The notes beneath the pieces are model-generated. The model saw only the letters and a list, made by a program, of their open reading frames with translations. It did not search any database and was not told where the DNA came from. Positions 1-5,452 of a DNA stretch of 5,971 nt are shown here, piece after piece. The position numbers and the translations under genes are program-made. The stretch comes from MWDF01 sp964577435 (GTDB lineage Bacteria; Bacillota; DTU025; MWDF01), in the NCBI GenBank assembly GCA_964577435.1, contig CAZNZD010000084.1:1-5971 (forward strand), read 5' to 3'. Each line of letters begins with the position of its first letter. Position 1 is the first letter of the stretch.

Positions 1-1
1 A

Positions 2-52
2 TCCATACCTCTGGAGATGGTAAGCAAGGCCAGGCTGGCCTTTAAGTATTAG
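2..52 (+). CDS. rimP: Ribosome maturation factor RimP, C-terminal end only (partial)
   Basis: Only the last 16 codons and the TAG stop (50-52) lie in the window; the gene begins upstream. The visible tail reads SIPLEMVSKARLAFKY. It resembles the usual RimP ending, in which a beta strand with 'IP' is followed by a K-A-R/N-L segment and a short aromatic end. RimP is a cytoplasmic factor that binds the free 30S subunit and helps its maturation. Its position directly before nusA is the standard place for this gene in many bacteria and is the strongest support for the call. The stop codon overlaps the purine-rich stretch that may serve as the nusA ribosome binding site. The fragment is short, so the call depends mainly on context. 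Confidence 0.8.
   Translation, partial: SIPLEMVSKARLAFKY
26..42 (+). other. Perfect inverted repeat (possible small hairpin) in the end of rimP
   Basis: Bases 26-32 (AAGGCCA) and 36-42 (TGGCCTT) are exact reverse complements around a 3-base centre, giving a 7-bp stem. It lies inside the rimP coding end, 25 bases before the nusA start. Only a weak, interrupted T stretch follows, so it is not a convincing terminator. It could be chance, a weak pause site or a structure near the nusA initiation region; the sequence alone cannot distinguish these. Confidence 0.4.
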
Positions 53-65
53 GGGGTCGTAGGGG
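51..65 (+). promoter_or_regulatory. Purine-rich ribosome binding region of nusA
   Basis: Two candidate Shine-Dalgarno cores precede the nusA ATG at 68: AGGGGG at 51-56, which is 11 bases away and overlaps the rimP stop, and AGGGG at 61-65, only 2 bases away. Neither has ideal spacing. The upstream core is the more plausible, and its overlap with the rimP stop would couple the two genes. Confidence 0.5.
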
Positions 66-67
66 AC

Positions 68-1171
68 ATGAACCAGCAGATCGAAGGCAGGGAGATAATC
101 GAGGCCATTAAGGAGATCGAGCGCTCAAGGGGCATATCCAAGGATATCCTCATACCGGCCCTGGAAGCTGCGCTAAGCGCGGCTTACAGGAAGCATTATG
201 GCGGAATGCATGCCAACGTCAGGGTCACCATCGACCCTGAGGACGGCGCGCTCAGCGTCGCAGCCATCAAAGAGGTGGTCGAGGAGGTCCAGGACCCCAG
301 AGCTGAGCTGACGGTGGAGCAGGCCAAGGAGTTCGGCGAGTTCGCCGTAGGCGAGCTTGTCGAGATACCCATGCCCAAGAACGACTTCGGCACAGGCAGG
401 ATAGCCGCGCAGACAGCAAAGCAGGTAATCGTGCAGAAGATAAGGGAAGCCGAGCGCGGAATGATATACACCGAGTTCGCGGACAGGGAAGGCGAGATCA
501 TCACGGGCATAGTGCAAAGGGTGGACCCCAGGAACGTCGTTGTGGAGATAAACCACGTAGAGGCCTTCCTTCCCGCACACGAGCAGATACCGGGCGAGCG
601 CTACATGGTGGGCTCGAGGATCAAGTGCTATGTCTTCGAGGTCAAGAAGCTGCAGCGCGGCTCGACTACCATTCAGCTTTCGCGCACGCACCCGAACCTC
701 CTGAGGAAGCTTCTTGAGCTTGAGGTGCCGGAGATAAAAAGCGGTCTGGTGGAGATTAAGGCGATCGCGCGCGAGGCCGGCTCAAGGTCCAAAGTCGCAG
801 TCTACTCGCATGATCCCAACGTGGACCCTGTAGGAGCTTGCGTGGGTACCAAGGGCTCAAGGATACAGAGCATCGTAAACGAGCTTTCCAACGAGAAGAT
901 CGACATCATCCCGTGGTCCGAAAGCAGCGCGGAGTTCGTATCGAACGCGTTGAGCCCGGCCAAGCCCATAAAAGTCATCCCCGACCCGTCGGTCAAGCTC
1001 GCCACCGTGATAGTCCCATCCAACCAGCTATCTCTCGCAATAGGCAGGGAGGGGCAGAACGCAAGGCTGGCCGCGAAGGTGACCGGCTGGAAAGTCGACA
1101 TAAAGAGCGAATCTCAGGTCGAAGAGAGCGGCAGCTACGGCTACTCCGTTCCCTCAGACGTGGATTTCTAG
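68..1171 (+). CDS. nusA: Transcription termination/antitermination factor NusA
   Basis: NusA binds RNA polymerase and nascent RNA in the cytoplasm, modulating pausing, intrinsic termination and antitermination. The 367-aa product has the full core layout. The N-terminal polymerase-binding domain covers about residues 1-130 and has the typical start (IEAIKEIERSRGISKD..). An S1 domain spans about 138-205. KH1 lies at about 230-300 with GTKG at 260-263 in the family signature DPVGACVGTKGSRIQ. KH2 lies at about 310-350 with GREG at 326-329. The length matches the short NusA of Firmicutes such as Bacillus (about 370 aa); the C-terminal acidic repeats of E. coli NusA are absent. The ATG start fits the conserved N terminus and no better upstream start exists before the rimP stop. 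It sits between rimP and rnpM as expected. The final 20 residues are Ser/Glu-rich and look unstructured. Confidence 0.97.
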   Translation: MNQQIEGREIIEAIKEIERSRGISKDILIPALEAALSAAYRKHYGGMHANVRVTIDPEDGALSVAAIKEVVEEVQDPRAELTVEQAKEFGEFAVGELVEIPMPKNDFGTGRIAAQTAKQVIVQKIREAERGMIYTEFADREGEIITGIVQRVDPRNVVVEINHVEAFLPAHEQIPGERYMVGSRIKCYVFEVKKLQRGSTTIQLSRTHPNLLRKLLELEVPEIKSGLVEIKAIAREAGSRSKVAVYSHDPNVDPVGACVGTKGSRIQSIVNELSNEKIDIIPWSESSAEFVSNALSPAKPIKVIPDPSVKLATVIVPSNQLSLAIGREGQNARLAAKVTGWKVDIKSESQVEESGSYGYSVPSDVDF

Positions 1172-1175
1172 GAGG
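1170..1175 (+). promoter_or_regulatory. Consensus Shine-Dalgarno of rnpM
   Basis: AGGAGG lies 8 bases before the rnpM ATG at 1184 and overlaps the last two bases of the nusA stop codon (1169-1171). This arrangement supports the chosen start and suggests that ribosomes ending nusA can re-initiate on rnpM. Confidence 0.85.
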
Positions 1176-1183
1176 CTTCAGCC

Positions 1184-1462
1184 ATGAAGGAAAGGAAAGT
1201 CCCGATGAGGACATGCCTCGGCTGCGGGAACGTCTTTCCTAAGAAGGCCCTCGTGAGGATAGTGAGGACGCCGGAAGGCAATGTCCTGATGGACGCCACG
1301 GGAAAGCTAGCAGGCAGGGGCGCTTACATCTGCAGGTCGGTTGAATGCCTTGAGAAGGCAGTTAAGGCGAAGAGGATAGGCAGGGCGCTGGAAGCCGAGG
1401 TCGGCAGCGAGCTGATCGGGCAACTGAAAGCCAGCCTGGAGGTACAAGTTGAACCTAGATGA
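1184..1462 (+). CDS. rnpM: RNase P modulator RnpM (YlxR family)
   Basis: This is a 92-aa basic RNA-binding protein of the YlxR family. In Bacillus the family member has been described as binding the RNase P RNA and modulating RNase P activity; that role is taken from the family. The sequence shows the family pattern: R-x-C-x-x-C near the N terminus (Cys11, Cys14), a K-x-x-L-x-R-I-V segment at 21-27, an Asp before the glycine-rich loop, the hallmark GRGAYIC at 44-50, then Cys55 and a Lys/Arg-rich helix. Length is usual for the family. The ATG at 1184 has a consensus Shine-Dalgarno. It lies 12 bases after nusA, and its last 14 bases overlap ylxQ, the standard arrangement. The four Cys residues could form a metal site, but not all YlxR proteins bind zinc. 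Confidence 0.93.
   Translation: MKERKVPMRTCLGCGNVFPKKALVRIVRTPEGNVLMDATGKLAGRGAYICRSVECLEKAVKAKRIGRALEAEVGSELIGQLKASLEVQVEPR
1438..1443 (+). promoter_or_regulatory. Shine-Dalgarno that fixes the TTG start of ylxQ
   Basis: GGAGGT lies inside the 3' end of rnpM, 5 bases before TTG at 1449. No in-frame ATG or GTG occurs near the start of the conserved region, and the ATG at 1459 is out of frame. The strong core therefore supports TTG as the true start. Confidence 0.8.
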
Positions 1463-1742
1463 GAACCTGGGCTTCATAGGGCTGGCAAGGAAGGCAGGCT
1501 GCCTGGAGATAGGCTCCGAGGCCGCCGAGTTCGCCCTGTCGAAGGGGAAGGCGAAGCTCATCATACTATCAGGCGACGCCGGAAGGAGCACGATAGGCAA
1601 GTTCGCCTCGATCTGCGAGGCGAAGTCAGTTCCCCTGGTCAGGGCATCGACCAAGGAGAAGCTGGGAAGGATACTCGGAAGAAGCCAGGTCGCGGTGGCA
1701 GCCGTGACCGAGGTCCATTTCGCGAAGAAGATGCTCGATTGA
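1449..1742 (+). CDS. ylxQ: L7Ae/L30e-family kink-turn RNA-binding protein YlxQ
   Basis: This 97-aa protein belongs to the L7Ae/L30e/S12e/Gadd45 fold. Bacillus YlxQ is known to bind kink-turn RNA; its cellular role is not well defined. The family pattern is visible: L-G-x-x-x-L-A-R-K-A-G near residues 7-17, a glycine and Glu at the RNA-contacting helix start (IGSEAAEFAL), a G-K-A-K-L-I-I-L strand, a D-A loop, and late L-G-R-I-L-G-R (about 71-77) before the terminal V-A-A-V-T-E-x-x-F-A strand and helix. Start is TTG at 1449, chosen for its strong Shine-Dalgarno and because the conserved region begins six codons later. It overlaps rnpM by 14 bases and precedes infB by 30, which is its usual place. 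It probably depends on translation of rnpM. Confidence 0.9.
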   Translation: MNLDENLGFIGLARKAGCLEIGSEAAEFALSKGKAKLIILSGDAGRSTIGKFASICEAKSVPLVRASTKEKLGRILGRSQVAVAAVTEVHFAKKMLD

Positions 1743-1758
1743 TTTCCGCATTTCTCTT

Positions 1759-1764
1759 GGAGGT
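1759..1764 (+). promoter_or_regulatory. Shine-Dalgarno of infB with TTG start
   Basis: GGAGGT precedes TTG at 1773 by 8 bases, within the 30-base ylxQ-infB gap, the largest in the window. The protein read from TTG begins at once with the conserved IF2_N domain, so no later start fits. The gap itself shows no clear promoter or hairpin. Confidence 0.82.
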
Positions 1765-1772
1765 GTAGATAT

Positions 1773-4700
1773 TTGGGCAAAGTCAGAGTTTTCGAACTAT
1801 CAAAACAGGTGAACATACCGAGCAAGGACCTCGTCGACCTGCTAAACAGCCTCGGCGTGCCGACGGCTAACCACATGAGCGCAATCGACGAGAACGCGGC
1901 GAAGTACGTGCTGCGCAAATACGGGCCGGACGCGGAGAAGGAAAAGTCCGCACCTCCAAAGCAGAAATCCAAGTCGCAGGCCGGAAGGTCTTCGGCCCAG
2001 CAGGCTCAGGACAAGTCGCAGGGCGCCGCAAGACCCGTCCAGCAAGCCCAGCAGGCTCCGCAGACGGCAGCCCAGCCCAGGTATCAGCAGGCTCCAAGGC
2101 CGGCTCAGAGGCCGTTGGCCGGAGGGGCTCCCAGGGCGGCTGCGCTGCAGCAGGCTGCTGCAAGGCTTCTGCAGGCCCAGGAGGAGCAGAGGGCGCTTGA
2201 GGCAAGGCTTGCCAGGGAGCGCGCCGAGGCGGAGAAGCTTCAAAGGCAGCAGGCGGCGCTTGAGGAGGCTGCACAGAGGAAGGCGGATGCCGAGAGGCTG
2301 GCCGCAGAGGCGGAAGCCGCGAAGGCTGAACATACGACGAGGAAGAGGAAGCATGCCGAAGGCGAGGAGCCTCTGAAGGCGGAAGCTCAGGCGGCGGAGC
2401 CGGAGAAACATGTGGATGAACCAGGGGCTCAGCCCGTCTTAGAGGTCAAGTCCGAGTACAGTCCCGCTGAGGTGAAGCAGGCCGCACCCGAAAGGGAGGC
2501 TAAGGAAGAGACAGCTGCACCTGAGATCCCACAGGAGAAGGCGTCGGAAGCAAGGCTTCCCGTCATAGAGGAAGCCCCTGTTCAGGCCCAGGCCACACAG
2601 GCACCTCAATCTTCACCTATGGCTTCACCTATGGCTGCAACCCAGCTGCAGGCACCCGCCAGGCCGTCCGCACAGGAAAGGCATCCGAGGCCGGCACAGG
2701 GACAGGGCACAGGCACTGCGACCTACAGGCAGCCGATGGGGCAGGGCACAGGCACCGCCACTTACAGGCAACCGCAGGGACAGGGTACAGGCACTGCGAC
2801 CTACAGGCAGCCGATGGGACAGGGCACAGGCACAGCCACTTACAGGCAGCCCCAGGGGCAGGGCACAGGCACTGCGACCTACAGGCAGCCGATGGGGCAG
2901 GGAACCGGCACAGCCACTTACAGGCAGCCGCAGGGCCAGGGCACTGGCACAGCAACCTACAGGCAGCCTCAGGGACAGGGTACAGGCACAGCCACTTACA
3001 GGCAGAACACCGGGAACTTCGCCCCGAGGCCCCAGGGCACAGGAGGGTTTGCCCCCAGGCCGCAGGGTCAGGGCGGCTTCGGCCCCCGGAAGCCTCAGGG
3101 AGCGGCAATTACAGTGCCGCCGCCAGTGACAGAGGCGCCATTAAGCAAGGGCAAGGGGAAGTCCTGGGGGACAACCGGCAAGGAGAGAAGGTTCACATCC
3201 GAGGACGACAGCCTCCGCGGACCCATCAAGGGCAAGACCGCGACGACAAAGAAGGGCAGGAAGGGCATGTCGCCCGACCCGATACTCGACAAGAAGCTCA
3301 GGAACATCGACGTTGAGCTCCTGGACGAGGATGGAAACGTTGTCCGCAAGTCCGGACGAAAGAGGGAGAGACCGGCGAAGAACAGGAAGATAATCGTAGA
3401 GCCTCAGATGAGCGTAAGGGAGCTTGCCCTCAAGATGGAGGTCACCCCCAACGACCTTATAAAGGAGCTCATGAAGCTGGGGGTCATGGCATCTTTGAAC
3501 CAGTCCATCGACAGCGACACTGCGCAGATAGTAGCAGCCGAGTTCGGAGTGGATACGGAGCTCAAGTCCGAGGCCGAGGAGAGGGAGACCACCCTTACAA
3601 GGCAGGCAGACGACCCGAGCAAGCTTAAGCCGAGGCCGCCGGTAGTGACCATCATGGGCCACGTAGACCACGGCAAGACCTCGCTTCTGGACGCGATTAG
3701 GAAGACGAACGTCGCATTGGGCGAGGCGGGCGGCATCACTCAGAGGATAGGCGCCTACCAGGTAGAGCAGAACGGGCGCAAGATTACATTCATCGACACG
3801 CCCGGCCACGCCGCCTTCACCTCGATGAGGGCGAAAGGCGCCCAGGTCACGGACATAGTCGTCCTCGTTGTCGCCGCCGACGACGGCGTAATGCCTCAGA
3901 CGATAGAGGCCTATAACCACGCGAAGTCGGCCGGGGTGCCGATAATCGTGGCGGTCAACAAGATAGACAAGCCCAACGCCCAGCCCGACAGGGTCCTGCA
4001 GGAGCTTTCCGAGCTGGGTCTGGTGGCTGAGAAATGGGGAGGCGACACCGTGACGGTCGAAGTCTCCGCCATACAGAAGATAGGAATAAGCGAGCTTATG
4101 GAGATGATTCTCCTTGTCGCCGACATGAGGGAGCTCAAGGCGAACTTCGAGGGGAAGGCCCAGGGCATCATCCTCGACTCCTACATAGACACCGGCCTTG
4201 GCACCGTGGCACACCTCATAGTAAAGAACGGGACCCTCAAAGCGGGGGACTACTTCCTGGCAGGCGAGGTCTTCGGCAAGGTAAGGGTAATGCTCGACTA
4301 TAGCAACAAGAAGATCTCCGAGGCGCCGCCGTCGGCCTTCGTCAAGATCACAGGGCTTCCCAACCTTCCCCCTGAGGGAGGGCACTTCGAAGTCGTGACA
4401 GACGAGAAGGAAGCAAAGCAGGTGGCGCAGCGCAGGGCCGAGATGAGAAAGGCTAAGGAGGCAGTCGACGTCAGGACCCCGATTACCCTGGAGGACTTCT
4501 TCGCACAGAAGAAGGCCGGGCAGACCAAGGACCTGAACGTGATCCTTAAGGCCGACACGCAGGGCGCAGTAGATGCCCTCAAAGTCGCCCTGGAGAAGCT
4601 GAGCACTCAGGAGGTAAGGGTGCTTACCGTGCACAGCGCGGTCGGCGCGGTGTCTGAAAATGACGTCATGCTGGCATCCACATCAGGTTCGATCATAATC

Positions 4701-5153
4701 GCCTACAACGTGAGGCCCGACAACTCGGCCGGCAAGACCGCCGACGAGCAGAAGGTCGACATAAAGAGCTACAGGGTCATCTATGACGCGATCAACGACA
4801 TAACGCTCGCCATGGAGGGGATGCTCGAACCGGAGTTCAAGGAAGTAAGCCTCGGCAAGGCGGAGGTGCGCGCGGTGTTCAGCGTGCCCAAGGCCGGAAA
4901 CATCGCCGGATCATACATCACTGCCGGCAAGATAACCAGAAACGCCACCGCCAGGATAGTAAGAGACGGGAAGATAATCCACGAGGGGAAGATCACATCC
5001 CTCAGGCGCTTCAAGGATGACGCGAAGGAAGTCTCGGAGGGGTTCGAGTGCGGCATCGGCTTCGAAAGCTTCAATGACATCAAGGAAGGCGATGTCATCG
5101 AGGCATTCGGCAAGGAACAGGTCAAGAGGGTGCTGCAGACAGAGGCCCAATGA
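1773..5153 (+). CDS. infB: Translation initiation factor IF2, long form with tandem-repeat linker
   Basis: IF2 is the GTPase that brings fMet-tRNA to the 30S subunit and promotes 50S joining. At 1126 aa it is much longer than Bacillus IF2 (716) and E. coli IF2 (890). Order seen: first IF2_N domain about 1-51; low-complexity Gln/Ala/Pro linker 52-122; Ala/Glu/Arg-rich likely helical segment about 123-190; acidic/Pro-rich stretch to 309; eight 13-residue repeats 310-413; three 10-residue Phe/Arg/Pro repeats 414-443; basic linker; second IF2_N about 546-595. The GTPase domain follows with GHVDHGKT 629-636, GGIT 653-656, DTPGH 675-679, NKID 729-732 and SAI 765-767. Domain II starts near 795, III near 917, and IV (fMet binding) runs about 1015-1122 with RRFK 1078-1081 and ECG 1092-1094. 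All GTPase motifs are intact, so it should be functional. TTG start with good Shine-Dalgarno; ATGA overlap with ylxP. Confidence 0.97.
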   Translation: MGKVRVFELSKQVNIPSKDLVDLLNSLGVPTANHMSAIDENAAKYVLRKYGPDAEKEKSAPPKQKSKSQAGRSSAQQAQDKSQGAARPVQQAQQAPQTAAQPRYQQAPRPAQRPLAGGAPRAAALQQAAARLLQAQEEQRALEARLARERAEAEKLQRQQAALEEAAQRKADAERLAAEAEAAKAEHTTRKRKHAEGEEPLKAEAQAAEPEKHVDEPGAQPVLEVKSEYSPAEVKQAAPEREAKEETAAPEIPQEKASEARLPVIEEAPVQAQATQAPQSSPMASPMAATQLQAPARPSAQERHPRPAQGQGTGTATYRQPMGQGTGTATYRQPQGQGTGTATYRQPMGQGTGTATYRQPQGQGTGTATYRQPMGQGTGTATYRQPQGQGTGTATYRQPQGQGTGTATYRQNTGNFAPRPQGTGGFAPRPQGQGGFGPRKPQGAAITVPPPVTEAPLSKGKGKSWGTTGKERRFTSEDDSLRGPIKGKTATTKKGRKGMSPDPILDKKLRNIDVELLDEDGNVVRKSGRKRERPAKNRKIIVEPQMSVRELALKMEVTPNDLIKELMKLGVMASLNQSIDSDTAQIVAAEFGVDTELKSEAEERETTLTRQADDPSKLKPRPPVVTIMGHVDHGKTSLLDAIRKTNVALGEAGGITQRIGAYQVEQNGRKITFIDTPGHAAFTSMRAKGAQVTDIVVLVVAADDGVMPQTIEAYNHAKSAGVPIIVAVNKIDKPNAQPDRVLQELSELGLVAEKWGGDTVTVEVSAIQKIGISELMEMILLVADMRELKANFEGKAQGIILDSYIDTGLGTVAHLIVKNGTLKAGDYFLAGEVFGKVRVMLDYSNKKISEAPPSAFVKITGLPNLPPEGGHFEVVTDEKEAKQVAQRRAEMRKAKEAVDVRTPITLEDFFAQKKAGQTKDLNVILKADTQGAVDALKVALEKLSTQEVRVLTVHSAVGAVSENDVMLASTSGSIIIAYNVRPDNSAGKTADEQKVDIKSYRVIYDAINDITLAMEGMLEPEFKEVSLGKAEVRAVFSVPKAGNIAGSYITAGKITRNATARIVRDGKIIHEGKITSLRRFKDDAKEVSEGFECGIGFESFNDIKEGDVIEAFGKEQVKRVLQTEAQ
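2612..2635 (+). repeat. Two exact 12-bp tandem copies in the infB linker
   Basis: TTCACCTATGGC occurs twice in direct succession (2612-2623 and 2624-2635), giving the duplicated peptide Ser-Pro-Met-Ala. The copies are identical, which suggests a recent slippage duplication. It lies just before the large 39-bp array in the same linker. Confidence 0.85.
2700..3011 (+). repeat. Eight-copy 39-bp in-frame tandem repeat within infB
   Basis: Eight contiguous 39-bp units start at 2700, 2739, 2778, 2817, 2856, 2895, 2934 and 2973. Each encodes GQGTGTATYRQ plus two residues: PM in units 1, 3 and 5; PQ in 2, 4, 6 and 7; NT in 8. Odd units use GCG-ACC (GCA-ACC in unit 7) where even units use GCC-ACT for the same Ala-Thr, so the array is best read as four 78-bp dimers. 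The first 11 residues never change, yet codons 1, 3, 4, 6, 7, 8 and 11 vary synonymously. Codons 2, 5, 9 and 10 are constant. Every unit is a multiple of three, so copy-number changes would keep the frame. Confidence 0.97.
3012..3101 (+). repeat. Three degenerate 30-bp repeats (Phe/Pro/Arg type) following the main array
   Basis: Three units of 10 residues follow the 39-bp array directly: GNFAPRPQGT, GGFAPRPQGQ and GGFGPRKPQG (IF2 residues 414-443). They share G-x-F-x-P-R with a following P-Q-G. Their DNA is more diverged than the 39-bp units, so they are probably an older expansion. They keep the Gly/Gln/Arg/aromatic composition but replace Tyr with Phe. Confidence 0.8.
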
Positions 5154-5437
5154 GCTCGCACGCAATAACCATGACCGTCCTTTTGTCCCTGGCTAGCTCT
5201 TCTAGCCTTAAGGACAAGAGGTCGGTCATACGCAGCATAATGGACAGATTCGGAAGGATCAGGAGCGTAGCGGTCTCTGAGACCGGCATGAGGGATTCAT
5301 GGGCAGGGGCGGAGCTTACGTTCTCAGTGGTCGGCGATTCGCCGTCTTATGTCGAGCAGGAGGCCGCAAGGATACTCGACTCGATGGAATCGGCACACGA
5401 GCTGGTCATAACCGTCATTCGCACAGAAAGGTATTAG
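5150..5437 (+). CDS. ylxP: DUF503 family protein YlxP
   Basis: This is a 95-aa protein of the DUF503/YlxP family, commonly found between infB and rbfA; its biochemical function is not established. The sequence shows the family core: an N-terminal strand, then S-L-K-D-K-R-S-V-I-R-S-I at about 19-30, a V-A-V-S-E-T-G strand and turn, D-x-W-A-G-A-E-L-T-F-S-V-V in the middle, and a C-terminal strand ending near the stop. This is consistent with a small ferredoxin-like alpha/beta fold. The ATG at 5150 overlaps the infB stop as ATGA, with AGAGG at 5141-5145 as a likely ribosome binding site, so its translation is probably coupled to IF2. A Ser run at residues 16-19 precedes the core. A role in ribosome assembly or RNA binding is only inferred from context. 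Confidence 0.9.
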   Translation: MSSHAITMTVLLSLASSSSLKDKRSVIRSIMDRFGRIRSVAVSETGMRDSWAGAELTFSVVGDSPSYVEQEAARILDSMESAHELVITVIRTERY

Positions 5438-5439
5438 GC

Positions 5440-5444
5440 AGGTG
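5440..5444 (+). promoter_or_regulatory. Shine-Dalgarno of rbfA
   Basis: AGGTG lies 8 bases before the rbfA ATG at 5453, within the 15-base gap after ylxP. It supports the chosen start; the conserved RbfA N terminus begins immediately after it. Confidence 0.65.
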
Positions 5445-5452
5445 TACAGGGC

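Noticed and set aside
26..50. Intrinsic terminator at the end of rimP
   Set aside because: The stem is short and the downstream T stretch is broken by A and G, and nusA must be transcribed through it; retained only as a possible small hairpin.
838..1242. Plus-strand 134-codon Arg-rich frame overlapping nusA
   Set aside because: It is a frame-shifted reading of the NusA KH domains, with no ribosome binding site of note and a composition typical of a shadow frame.
1743..1772. Possible internal promoter or terminator in the ylxQ-infB gap
   Set aside because: The 30 bases contain the infB Shine-Dalgarno but no recognisable -35/-10 pair and no hairpin with a T run.
2700..3011. Repeat array considered as a CRISPR array or regulatory DNA repeat
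   Set aside because: There are no unique spacers. The units are contiguous, in frame, and vary only at wobble positions, which identifies them as protein-coding repeats.
2629..3108. Minus-strand Cys-rich repetitive open frame opposite the infB repeats
   Set aside because: Its Cys and Trp periodicity is the reverse complement of the 39-bp repeats read in another frame. The synonymous pattern in the sense frame shows selection on IF2, not on this product.
3141..4634. Minus-strand open frame of 497 codons opposite infB
   Set aside because: It is exactly codon-aligned antisense to infB. Stops in that frame need TTA, CTA or TCA codons in the sense gene, which are rare here. The sense frame has unmistakable IF2 GTPase motifs, and the antisense product shows no recognisable domain or start signal.
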